Source of the DNA: Cyanodermella asteris
Taxonomy: Eukaryota > Ascomycota > Lecanoromycetes > Ostropales > Stictidaceae
Length of the DNA: 64,000 nt
Reading direction: 5' to 3'
Assembly (NCBI GenBank): GCA_900618795.1
Contig: UYJD01000003.1
Location: forward strand, 1,433,627-1,497,626
Notes under the pieces: generated by a model
The model's database searches: none
What the model was told of the DNA's origin: nothing
What the model saw: the letters and a program-made list of their open reading frames with translations, nothing else
Made by a program: the position numbers and the translations under genes
Part shown: positions 20,168-29,865 of the stretch, piece after piece
How the letters are laid out: every line of letters starts with the position of its first letter
Position numbering within the stretch: the stretch's first letter is position 1

Positions 20168-22142
20168 ATGGCTGAAGGGGAGCCTCAGCGAAAACGTTCG
20201 CGTTTCGACCAGACTGAACCTGAGCCCAAGCGTGTGTCGCGCTTCGACAGAAGGTCTCGCTCGCCAGCGAATCGCACGTCTGAAACACGACGCAGCCGCA
20301 GTCCCATCGCACGACACGAAGACTCGAAGTCACCATCTGGTATCAAAAGTCCTGCCGACGCGACTGCTGCAGCTCGTGAGTTTTCCGATGATCATGTTCC
20401 GCGAATGAGAAGCTAATTTGGATTAGTCGCCGCGGCGAAGAAAATCGAAGCCCAGATTCAGCAGAAGAAGGGCATCCAACACGTTGATGTGCCTCCAATC
20501 CGGACAGTACGTATACGCGCCACGACACTTGATAGCTCAGGTACTGACTGCGACCAGGCTACTTCGGAGACCAACAGCGTGCCGCCCACCCCCCGAGCTC
20601 CAGAAAAGAACAACTCGGCAGGGAATGTCGGTGGTGATATCTACGTCAACGATGGCGATTACATGAAAGATGTCGAGATCAACGACCTCCGAAACCGATA
20701 TACTTTGACCAAGGGTGGAACACAGAAGATGGTAAATAACCTCCCTTATCGTGAGCACTGATACCGTACAGAAGGTCGAGTGTTCTGTTGCTTGTTCATC
20801 GATCGAGATTCTCGCCAAGCGAGTGGTTGAAGACCTCTGCCAAATTGCTGCTTACAATCACCAGCTTTGGAATGTACGGCTCTGCATTTGGAATCTGCTA
20901 ACATCATGCTAGATCAAAGAAGAAACCGGCGCCGGTACGCTTCACCTGAGAACTTTGACTTGTTTGTAGGCATGAGCTCACAGTTTCCAAGATGTCACAA
21001 CACGGGGCAGCTATTATCCAGACAAGTCAATGGCGACCGCCGCGGTATGTACTAGAAGTCCTTGCGTCTGACATAAGCTGAACTGCATAGAATCCGCCCC
21101 TGTTCCTGCACATCACAAGTACCACGAAAGAAGGCGTAGAAAAAGCAGTCGCCAAGATCGAAGAACTCATGCAACAAGAACTGCCCGATCTTGTCGATCA
21201 ACGACGTTTCCGACGCCGCGAACCCGAGCAAGTTGAGAGGGACGAGTTCGGACGGGTGAGTAGAAGAACGAGGATGACTTGCGTGGGTTGCTGACTTGTC
21301 AATAGCGCAAATGGCCTGAGGAACGCATTCCGATCGACATTGAGCCTCTTCCTGGTTTTAATCTCCGCGCACAGGTCGTTGGTCAAGGCGGCGCGTACGT
21401 GAAGCACATACAAGGGGAGACCCGTTGTCGTGTCCAAATCAAGGGCCGCGGCTCTGGCTTCTTCGAGCGTGATACCAACGCGGAGAGCGACGAGCCCATG
21501 TTCTTGCACGTCACCGGCCCGGATCCGAAGGAAGTCCAACATGCACGCGAGCTCTGTGAGGATCTTCTTGCGAATGTCAAGACTCAATGGCAGCAGTTCA
21601 AGGACAACCCACCACAGCGCAATTACGATCGAGGTCAAGGAGGCTACAACCAGCGTGACCAGTCATCTGGAGCGTACGGAGGTTACGGCAATGGCGGCAG
21701 TGGTGGCGGTGGTGGCGGCGGCGGGAGCGCGTATGGTGGCTATGGCGGCAATAGTCAGTCATCATATGGAGGTGGCTACGGAGGTCATGGCCAGAGCTCG
21801 AGCTATGGAGGTGGCTACGGCAGTGCGCGAAGTCCGTCTGCTCCTGGTGCCTCCAACAGTCCTGCCCATGCCAGCAACAGTACTGTGAATGCGTCTGCGT
21901 CCACTGGTACAGAAGCTGAACAATGGGCTGCATGGCAAACGTGGGCGCAACAAAACCCCGAAGCCGCTGCTGCTTACTATCAGCAATACTATGCGCAATA
22001 TTATCCTCAAGCGGCACAGGGGGCCACCGCTCAACCACCAGCTCCTGGAGGAGTCGGTCAGAGTCCGGCACCCGGTGCTCCGGCAGGACCTCCCGGCGCC
22101 AGTGGCGGATACAACTCTGTCCCACCTCCGCCGGGGATGTAG
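20168..22142 (+). CDS. KH-domain RNA-binding protein, KHDC4/BLOM7-like
   Basis: Model: join(20168..20375, 20427..20506, 20558..20731, 20913..20934, 20992..21044, 21091..21255, 21306..22142), 512 residues, phases consistent at every junction. The N terminus is Arg/Ser-rich (QRKRSRFDQ, RSRSP motifs). It has two KH-like regions: VEINDLRNRYTLTKGG..IKEETGADVTTRGSYY near residues 140-170 and FNLRAQVVGQGGAYVKHIQ..TRCRVQIKGRGSGF near 255-290, the latter with a GQGG loop, then PMFLHVTGPDPKEVQ. This order matches human KHDC4 (BLOM7), a splicing-associated RNA-binding protein. The tail is Gly/Tyr-rich (YGGYGNGGSGGG), then QQNPEAAAAYYQQYYAQYY and Pro-rich, typical of proteins that phase-separate on RNA. 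Exon 4 is only 22 nt. The ATG at 20168 is in a good context; an upstream in-frame extension looks non-coding. The role in splicing is from the family. Confidence 0.85.
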
Positions 22143-22560
22143 GACGCTCAGTTTTGCGAAGCAACTCAAGAGTCCTGTGGGCGTTTTCAATGGAAAGTCA
22201 TGGTCCCCGGATACTGCCTGACAGTCAGCCTCGTTCAACTCTTCAAGGTCATTTGGTCCAAAAGCAGAAACAGTCGTCACCCTAAGAGCCAACGACATTC
22301 GCATTGGCTCAGCTTAGACAGCGACATTCCGGAAGCCACATCTGATTTTCAGCCTGGCCTGGTAGTCGGGGCCGGCCAAAATTTCATTGGGGTCGCTCCA
22401 TGGGCTCATCAAGCTCCATGGCACTCAATTGGTGGAACGAGGTTTGATAATTTAAATGCGCAATCATGCCGGTGAGGTTTGGTTGGTTAGTACACTGACA
22501 GAGGTCAAACAGCAATGCATTCAAGACAGGAAGGTATTACATTTGTGATGAAATGTTGAT
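22143..22560. other. Convergent 3' intergenic region
   Basis: 418 bp between the stops of two convergent genes; presumably both 3' UTRs. Nothing else seen. Confidence 0.5.
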
Positions 22561-24042
22561 CTAGTCATAGGAGCCGTAATCACCGCCCCGATCTAAGGTT
22601 CCCATCTGAACCTGGGTGCTGACCCATTCCTCGGTCGCAAGTCCATCATGCTTACGCTTCCTGAGATCGTTCTTGTCTTTGCAGAAATCGCAAGCGTAGT
22701 CACAAGTTGGGTCACTGTCGTTGACCTGTGCATCGACTGCTTGGGTCTTACCAAAGTAGTCGAGAATCAGCTCATGCCGGCACTTTCTAGTGCTTTCACA
22801 AAAGTCACTGACTTTGTTGAAGCTCTTGATCTTGTTCTCTATTTGAGCAAGCTTCTTGGCGGTAGGTGAGATGCCAGCTTCTCTTCTGATCCGGTTTCTT
22901 GCTCTTTCTGCGTCCTCTCTGCTGTAAAACTGCATGCAGACACTAGCACGGCCATCTCGACCGGCACGTCCGGCTTCTTGGTAGAATCCTTCGAAGCTTT
23001 TGGGAAGACTGTAATGAATTACGAATCTCACATCATCCTTGTCAATGCCCATGCCAAATGCTGTCGTGGCAACGATGACCTCGTAGCCGGGCTCGTTAAG
23101 CACCCACTTGGTCTGAGTTTCAATTCGATCCTTGGCTTCCAACCCAGCGTGATAAGGCTGCGCACCTATGCCACGCTCTCGCAAACGGTCTGCCAGAGCG
23201 TCACACTCGTCCCTGAACGGAGCATAGATGATGCCAGACACGCCCTCCACCCTCTCTCCTCTCGCTTCCAATTCGACTCTCCGCTCTGGATCATCACGCC
23301 TGCGGGCATGTATGCTCTTGATCCACGCCACAATGTAGTCGAGCCTCCGATCACTCTCGTCGCTGTAATACTGCACCTCAAAATGCAAGTTCGGCCGAAA
23401 CGTGGTGGTAGTGAACACCTTCACCTTCGCCGGGTCCAAACCTAACACCTTGATAACATCATCCCTCACGTCCTTCGTCGCCGTCGCCGTCAAACAAATA
23501 ATCGGCACCCTCGGGAAATTGCTCCGGAACCAATCCAACTGCAAATACGCCTGCCGAAAATCGTAGCCCCACTCCGAAATGCAATGCGCCTCGTCAATCG
23601 CAATCCGCCGTAGTTCCTTCTGCCGATACGTCGGCGCCAGCGCTCGTCTGAAACTCTCCGCCATACACATCTCCGGAGTGACGTACAAGAGCTGGACCAC
23701 GGGATGTCCCGTACTCAGATCTTGGAAGATTTTCTGCTTCTGTTCCCAGGACGTGCGCCCGTTGAGGCACGAGACGGGGATGGAGGCGGCTTCGAGGGCT
23801 TCGACCTGGTTCTTCATGAGCGATAAGAGCGGAGAGATTACGATTGTGACGCCGTGGCTGATCACGGCGGGGAGCTGGTAGCAGAGGGATTTGCCGAAGG
23901 AGGTGGCGGCTTGCACGAAGACGTCGTGGTCGGAGAGTGTTGCGGTGATGATTTCGCGTTGGAGGGGGCGGAAGGCGGGTTTGTGGAAGGTGTGGCGGAG
24001 GTAGTAGTCGAGGTCGGCGGTTGGATTGCCGCGACGAGCCAT
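22561..24042 (-). CDS. RecQ-family ATP-dependent DNA helicase, short form
   Basis: Single exon, 493 residues. RecQ helicases unwind DNA 3'-5' and act in recombination and fork repair. Motifs in order: FRPLQREII (motif 0), QAATSFGKSLCYQLPA with GKS at residues 50-52 (motif I), VISPLLSLMKNQV (Ia), IDEAHCISEWGYDFR with DEAH at 150-153 (II and aromatic loop), CLTATAT (III), SGIIYAPFRDECD (IV), VIVATTAFGMGIDKDDVRFVIHYS (V) and YQEAGRAGRDG (VI). A RecQ-type zinc module follows (KCRHELILDYFG ... CDYACDFCKDK). There is no winged-helix or HRDC region of usual size, so it is shorter than Sgs1/QDE3-type RecQs and closer in build to RECQ1 or the core of RECQ5. Motif I reads ATSFGKS rather than TGGGKS. 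Neighbour on the right is a gene-poor stretch. Confidence 0.9.
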   Translation of the reverse strand: MARRGNPTADLDYYLRHTFHKPAFRPLQREIITATLSDHDVFVQAATSFGKSLCYQLPAVISHGVTIVISPLLSLMKNQVEALEAASIPVSCLNGRTSWEQKQKIFQDLSTGHPVVQLLYVTPEMCMAESFRRALAPTYRQKELRRIAIDEAHCISEWGYDFRQAYLQLDWFRSNFPRVPIICLTATATKDVRDDVIKVLGLDPAKVKVFTTTTFRPNLHFEVQYYSDESDRRLDYIVAWIKSIHARRRDDPERRVELEARGERVEGVSGIIYAPFRDECDALADRLRERGIGAQPYHAGLEAKDRIETQTKWVLNEPGYEVIVATTAFGMGIDKDDVRFVIHYSLPKSFEGFYQEAGRAGRDGRASVCMQFYSREDAERARNRIRREAGISPTAKKLAQIENKIKSFNKVSDFCESTRKCRHELILDYFGKTQAVDAQVNDSDPTCDYACDFCKDKNDLRKRKHDGLATEEWVSTQVQMGTLDRGGDYGSYD

Positions 24043-27000
24043 GGCGTTGGAGTGTCAAGTTGGAACACTGGACACAGTGACCGTTGGAAGGGTGGTGGGC
24101 GATAATCTGGAGTAGTCTGGGGCTTAATTGAATGGTGCTCAGGAAGGCCTGTACGACGGCCCACTAGGTGCGCCACGAGGCATAGACCGGGCGAAGTCGC
24201 TCTCACAGAAACTTCGAGCAGTCGGACCGTGAAATGGTGTCTGTAAGCCCATTCTCCGTTGGTGGCGAGCTGGCGATGATGTCGCGTATATTGATTTCTT
24301 TCACGCGCCGGTATTGGAGCGGGGATCGCGAAGTCACGTGAGAGGCTCCAGGCTTCACTCACTGAACGGCAAAGTAGATGGCACACTCTTGGAATTTCAT
24401 GACGAACGAGATGATGTGATAAAGACGTGTGGCTTGTCTAGCTCATGAGTCGCAAGGTTCTTGATGCGCATAAGAATGGTGTGCTCTTCTTTGCCGGTAT
24501 TGAAATGTTTATTGTGGCGATCATTTTATTCACGAGTCAAAAATCGGAACATCACACAGTGAATTGCGTCCATTACAAACCAGAACCCCGTTGCGGGAGC
24601 CCTGATTTTATTTAAGAGCATGCGTTGCGTTCGCGCGCTTGAGAACCCTTCGTGGCATACTGAGATACTGCTCCTAATCGTACTCGACGTTGGCTAGTAT
24701 TCGCCTCGGGCAGAGCAAATGCTGCTAAGTGTCTGGCAAGAGTTGTCAAGAGCTCGGAAAGTTGTACTAAAACACAAAGTAACTAGTCTATCTTATACAG
24801 CCCTGTGCCATTTATGAGGGACTGAGGCAGAGGCTTCAGCGGTGTGCACTATTCCAAATAGACATCCCACCTGATTACGGATTCTCTATACTGCTTGCCT
24901 GTTCGAGCAAGATCATGGCACATCAAGCTTTCAAGCTACCCCTCTCAGAGGTCACGAACAGGGCCCGTTCACGGGACGGAACTGCATATGATGAAGGTAA
25001 TCCTGGTGCAGATCTCGGAACATTTCCTTTCTGGAATGTTCAGCTTTGATGCTGGCTCCCTGAGCGGGCCGGATGTGCTAGAGCCGGAGGACGACAAGCT
25101 CAAGGACTGGCATCTGCGCTCGGAGACTCGATCAGCTAAATGCTCATTCCCAGCCGGTCTGGACGAGCACCACGCGCATCGCTTGGGCGACAAGTCTGCT
25201 GATCCTGCTTCCACGCAAGAATTGAAATTCCCCACGCTCAAAACCTCTCTTTCCTCGCCTCGTTGCGCTCTGGTTCCATCTGTCACCGTTGATATCAACC
25301 ACAGAAGGCTGTCACGCGCCACACTACTAGACTCAACGCCAGAGGGGCGCGTGGTAAGGGGATCACGCCGCACGGCTACAAGCGCTCACATCACTGTCTA
25401 GCTGCCAGAAAGCGTACTTGCTCGACCGGACCCCTCAGCAGGTCGCCACAAAGCGTTCCTTGGTGCTGCATGAATCGTCATGAAGCCACAAACCCCAGGT
25501 TTCGGCGTGCCTCTGCCGCTCTGACCGCGCTGGGCCCGGGATCCGGAATCAGCACGGTTTGTGAGCAATTTGCACACGGACAGGCAAAACTGTGATTCAT
25601 GAAATGCAAGTCGCGAGACCTGCGAGACTGGAGGGCATGCTGCGAATTCATCAAGCTTGTGAGGACACGAAGTTGCAAGCTGAGTTGTGATGAGTAATCG
25701 CCAGCAAGCTGGACTACGTGAACATGACCTCAATTTTCTTATTTTGTACAGGTACAAACGGCGCACCACTTTCGAGTCTGAATCTGTCATCACGCTCAAG
25801 AAGTCTGCAAGCTTTCGGCGTACTCATCCACGATTCGCAAACACATCTGGCTACCAGACTTGTCAAGTAGGCCTCGACAAACTTTCCGAGAGTCGATGGT
25901 TTGAGCCGGGTTGTTTGCTGTCGCTGCATTGTTGCTTGTGAGACTTGTTCGCCGGCGCGTTATATACATCAATAGATGTACTCCGATGACACGAGATCAC
26001 GCTCTGCCATCGTCCTTCGCCGCAGCTCCATCGCGAGCTGTGCGAGTGAATTGGACCGAGAGAGCATCTTTACGGCTGCGAAGAAGACTCACAGTGAAAA
26101 TGTCGTCGGTGTGGTACGCGCAAAGTATCTGTTACTGGGATTTCACTGACATCGGCCACTTCTCGGTTGAAGATGCACCACAGAAGCTGCAATGATAGAC
26201 GCATCGATCGGCTCAATCACGTCGTTTGTGTGCCTCCTATGTCACGGCTCTCGGCTTTCTGTGAGCAATGAGAGCAATCGCACATCATTGGATGCAGTGG
26301 AAAAAGACTACGCAGCCGTCGAACATACAAGGGAATACTTGGCAGCTATGACCCTTATACGCTGGTACATGGAAATTAGCAACCGCACATTGTGCCCGCG
26401 GCCGTGGTGACGAAACTTGTTGGCTTGAGAGGCGCAAAAATAACATGAAATGAAATTTGAACCTGATGAGACTAGTTCTCTTTCTCTTTGCTATTCCATG
26501 TTTTGCACGTGAACAATTCCCTGTCAAACCTGACCGGGTGATGCTGTGATTTCTGATGCTTTATTTTCCGCCGTTCAAATCATTGATGTAGTCTCGACTT
26601 CGGAGGTGTGGTTTGATTGATGTCTTCCCCGACAGGATCCCCTGGTAGAATTGAATGGTCATTTTTCGCCTTTGAACAATGCTTTGCGTTTCGAGTCTCT
26701 GCCTTGGTTTGGCCATTTTTCGATCTCATGTTCTTATTGCCACCCGTGACGTGCTATCTTCCACTTTGTTCCAGCGACCGCCACTTCTTTGCTCTCATTA
26801 ACCCTTGATATCATCCCTTCGGCAAACAGCCGGAGCCCGGCCGAAAATGTAGCATCCCATGATCTATCCCGCAATCTTAAAGTGTGCAAGTGCGCGCCAT
26901 GTCTCTGTGTCAGGCGATTATGTGGTATTCAAGATCAATTGACCGATTTCGAACTTCGGACTAATGCCAAAGCCGTGGTCTCCTGATCCCAAATACCTCA

Positions 27001-27091
27001 AAACCGCAAGATAGAGCCATCTGGCTATATTCGCTGATGTGGACCCCTCTGCCAGTCGCGAAGCGGAAAAGACAGATTTCCGAAGCGAGTC
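24043..27091. other. Gene-poor region, 3.0 kb
   Basis: ORFs up to 168 codons (24895-25401 plus strand, non-ATG start) do not resemble known proteins, and several overlap on opposite strands. I see no terminal repeats, transposase motifs or tRNA. The left edge is the RecQ promoter and the right edge the 3' region of the deaminase-like gene. Confidence 0.4.
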
Positions 27092-28567
27092 TCAAGACGT
27101 ATCCATTGCATCAGGATCTTCAGCTTCCTCCTTGATCTTCGCAATTCGAGCCGAACGCCTCTTCACCTGCGGGATTACGTCTGCCTTCTCATTCTCTCTC
27201 TTACGCTTCTGACTTTTTGTAGTGGTTGCCTGGGGCAAAGCTTTTGGCTTCTTTGCCGCCGCACCCTTGGTCTTACGCGCTTTACCCTTGGGAGGCTCCG
27301 CGGTATCGGCGTCCTCTGCTTCGGCGTCACGCTTTCGCTTCTGAGACCTCGTAACGCGGTCGGAAGAGACAGGCTTGAGCGCCTTGCGCGCTTCTTCTGC
27401 GGTTCGAGCTCTGGTCGTCGGGCGTTGTTCGGCGGACAATGCCTCCTCTGCATCACCGCGTTTGCGCTTCTGGCCGGCAGTGACGGGAACACTGGGGATA
27501 AGCTCGGGCTCGCTGGGGACGGGCTCAGACACAGTGGGAGTCTGCTGAACAACGGTAATTGGCCTTAACAATTCTGCGTCGAAAGCGTCGGCCAAGACAC
27601 GCACGCAATGCCTCTTCACCTGGTCCGAAGGACAGTCGGGTGTCAGCCAATCGCGGGGAAAGTTGCCTCTAACCTTCGGCATCAGGTACATGATGGCCCT
27701 ATGCCATCGCGATCCAGCCTCCTTGCTCCACCGAACGCCGGTCGCCGTTTCGCCCGTTTGTCCACTCGTTCGATTGACGGCATCGATAAATAGACGACAC
27801 ATGCCGCACAATGGCCGGGAGGTACCTATATGAAGGTACCTGTCGGCTTCATCGCGCCCTGAGCGAGCGTTGTCGTTCAGGACGTGAAGCGTCAACGTTA
27901 CTGCGAGGTGTTGGAAGAGCGTCGTTGGTTGCTCGAGGTCGGCAGTTGCACCTGGACGCGCACGGTGAATGTCGTCCGCTGTGATCGGTGGACGTTTTTG
28001 CTCCTCTGACCGGGCAGAGAGGATGAAATCGCATGCTCCCGTTACCGTGACGCTGGCGGGCGGAAGTACCTCGCGGAACACGACGTTCAGGCGATGTGTG
28101 CTGTTCTTCGCCTCGAACCGGAACTTTCTGTGGACCTTGACAGAGTCCTCATGCAATTGACTAAATTGCTTGATCGTGTCTGTCAAGGCCCGTCCAACGA
28201 GCAATTCGAGGTTGCAGCTGTTCGCCATGACAAGACAGGTGCATGAGAAGTAGATCATTGTCTGTGGAGTCACCTTCCCCGACGGATGGGATGCGAAGTC
28301 ACAAAAATGATCGAGAGCTTTGTCGAGCGGCGAGGATGAATCATGTGCACATCCTTCCCCAGTGCAGGTTGCCCAGTTCTGCAAGTCGAAAAATTGGGAC
28401 TCAAGCTTGTGGCGCTCAGCGATGATTCCGGGATCAATGGTCGGCTCACTGAATCCTGGAGGTTGTCCCGGATTACCACCGTTCTGAACGAGTCCATTAA
28501 CTAGACCAAAGACTTTGCTTCCCCATCCAGGGGTCTGCTCATATTGGGCCTGCAGTGACTTGGACAT
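27092..28567 (-). CDS. OTT_1508-type deaminase-like protein with basic C-terminal repeats
   Basis: 491 residues from the ATG at 28567, but the same frame stays open and protein-like upstream to about 28648 (reads FFPFAVRVHEYRRDEFLQR before the Met), so this is probably the C-terminal part of a larger gene. Residues 220-257 read HLAVTLTLHVLN, then RYLHIGTSRPLCGMCRLFI. An 'IGTSK..CxxC' motif a few tens of residues after a helix beginning with His is the fungal OTT_1508-like deaminase signature. The zinc pair Cys254/Cys257 and His220 are present, but the usual HAE reads HLA, so the catalytic Glu appears missing and activity is doubtful. From about residue 365 the tail is basic with three QKRKR blocks and ends RRSARIAKIKEEAEDPDAMDTS, suggesting a nuclear protein. 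Substrate and function are unknown. Confidence 0.5.
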   Translation of the reverse strand: MSKSLQAQYEQTPGWGSKVFGLVNGLVQNGGNPGQPPGFSEPTIDPGIIAERHKLESQFFDLQNWATCTGEGCAHDSSSPLDKALDHFCDFASHPSGKVTPQTMIYFSCTCLVMANSCNLELLVGRALTDTIKQFSQLHEDSVKVHRKFRFEAKNSTHRLNVVFREVLPPASVTVTGACDFILSARSEEQKRPPITADDIHRARPGATADLEQPTTLFQHLAVTLTLHVLNDNARSGRDEADRYLHIGTSRPLCGMCRLFIDAVNRTSGQTGETATGVRWSKEAGSRWHRAIMYLMPKVRGNFPRDWLTPDCPSDQVKRHCVRVLADAFDAELLRPITVVQQTPTVSEPVPSEPELIPSVPVTAGQKRKRGDAEEALSAEQRPTTRARTAEEARKALKPVSSDRVTRSQKRKRDAEAEDADTAEPPKGKARKTKGAAAKKPKALPQATTTKSQKRKRENEKADVIPQVKRRSARIAKIKEEAEDPDAMDTS

Positions 28568-28589
28568 GAGGTCGAGCCTTTGCAGGAAC

Positions 28590-29468
28590 TCATCGCGCCG
28601 ATATTCGTGTACGCGGACGGCAAATGGGAAGAAGCTGCGCCCAGAAGATCAAGTCCTCGACGTAGACTTTGAATTCGGGAGTGGCAGGCTCCTTCTTAGC
28701 AAACAGGAATTCAAGTGTTCCCGAGGATTTAGGTCCAGCGGTCATGCTGGATCGGCACAACGCGATAGATTCGTGCTCACCTTTTGCGAGGCACCGCGTC
28801 AGCTTGTTGAGGAACAGAATGGTTTTCATGTTAGAGACGTCCCACCTAGCTGCGAAACGACTCCCAGGAGCGACATTCGTGATGAAATTCAATTTTGTCC
28901 CAAACGTCCGCCTGGGATCGATCTCGTTGTTTGGCCTGGTGTTCGCAAGCGCATGTACATATTCGTTGCACTGCGCTTTCGTGGCCTGCCAGCTCACATC
29001 CCGACTGGATCCGTCAAAGACAGACGCAAATCCCAACTTGACCTCAGCCCAGTTTACGACCGAGCTAGTCGCAATCTCGTAGAGTTTGCGATCATCAGCA
29101 CGCGACCAGTCATACGCTCGCTTCTCCTCCGCTTCCAGCACATTCTGCATCTCTCTATCGTCAAGAGGCAGCATGGGCGGAGATGCCTCATGTATCTGCT
29201 CCGGTCCTGGAGTGGTGATGATGCCAGCCTCCAATGAGGTCTTTCCCGCCGCGATGAGGGCGTTTGCTCGCTTGACTAGTGCGAGGAATTTCGTACTCGG
29301 AAAGTACGATGCTCTTGTCCAAGCTAGGGGTGTTTTTGTGTTGACCGCTTCGATGATTTTCTGGTCTGCTTCGGCGTTCCAGCGGCGAAGAGACGCCATC
29401 GATGCTAGTCCTTTGGCAGCCGTTGCAAGGTACCCAGCGGCGGTAGTAAACATCCTTGGCCGCACCAT
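28590..29468 (-). CDS. Hypothetical protein with SANT/Myb-like segments; probably 5' part of the deaminase-like gene
   Basis: 292 residues from the first in-frame ATG (29468, MVRPRMFTTAAGYL). Two stretches have the tryptophan-spaced look of SANT/Myb-like helices: RRWNAEADQKIIEAVNTKT (near 30-50) and YDWSRADDRKLYEIATSSV..W (near 115-140). The C-terminal part (NMKTILFLNKLTRCLAKGEH ... FLFAKKEP ... KVYVEDLIFWAQLLP) runs into the next ORF: the stop at 28590 is only 22 bp before its ATG, and the downstream frame is open and protein-like through the gap. Joining needs a one-base frame change near 28625, or a 70 nt intron with a weak gtttgc donor ending at the cgcag before 28643. Two co-oriented genes 22 bp apart would be odd in this genome, so I favour one gene. 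No function can be assigned. Confidence 0.45.
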   Translation of the reverse strand: MVRPRMFTTAAGYLATAAKGLASMASLRRWNAEADQKIIEAVNTKTPLAWTRASYFPSTKFLALVKRANALIAAGKTSLEAGIITTPGPEQIHEASPPMLPLDDREMQNVLEAEEKRAYDWSRADDRKLYEIATSSVVNWAEVKLGFASVFDGSSRDVSWQATKAQCNEYVHALANTRPNNEIDPRRTFGTKLNFITNVAPGSRFAARWDVSNMKTILFLNKLTRCLAKGEHESIALCRSSMTAGPKSSGTLEFLFAKKEPATPEFKVYVEDLIFWAQLLPICRPRTRISAR

Positions 29469-29865
29469 TTTGGAGGGCTTCAAATGTTGAAAAGAGTTGG
29501 AAGGAGGAGCACGTCGAAACGTAATTCGTGTTGACAGACTGTGCCGTTTGAGGCCCGACAACCATGCCTCCTCTTTAATTTGTGTAGATTATCGAGCAAT
29601 TGAGCAACGATACAGCAGTAATATGATGTTTGACTGTGGGGGCAAATTCGTGCAAGTTGATGTGTGCGGGTCAGTAGATGTTGTGCAGAAGATTCAAACA
29701 AAGTTGATCGAGATGTAAAGCTACGAGCAAAATTTGAGTGCGCCCTAACAGTAGGCATTCACACTTCACGCTCGAGGCACGGGCCGAAAAATGCTGCTGT
29801 TTAGTGAATGATCAAGTAGTGGCCCCGAGCCTTGATCCTGACTAAGAACACATCATTTCTTTGTT
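29469..29865. other. Intergenic region
   Basis: 397 bp between the start of the SANT-like ORF and the stop of the GH27 gene. Nothing recognised. Confidence 0.45.

Noticed and set aside
19436-20416. 326-codon ORF reading into the KHDC4-like first exon
   Set aside because: Only the part from the ATG at 20168 looks like protein; the upstream part is compositionally random and the right end reads through intron 1.
24895-25401. 168-codon plus-strand ORF in the gap after the RecQ gene
   Set aside because: Begins at a non-ATG codon, and the overlapping antisense ORF of similar length is equally plausible; no recognisable motif.
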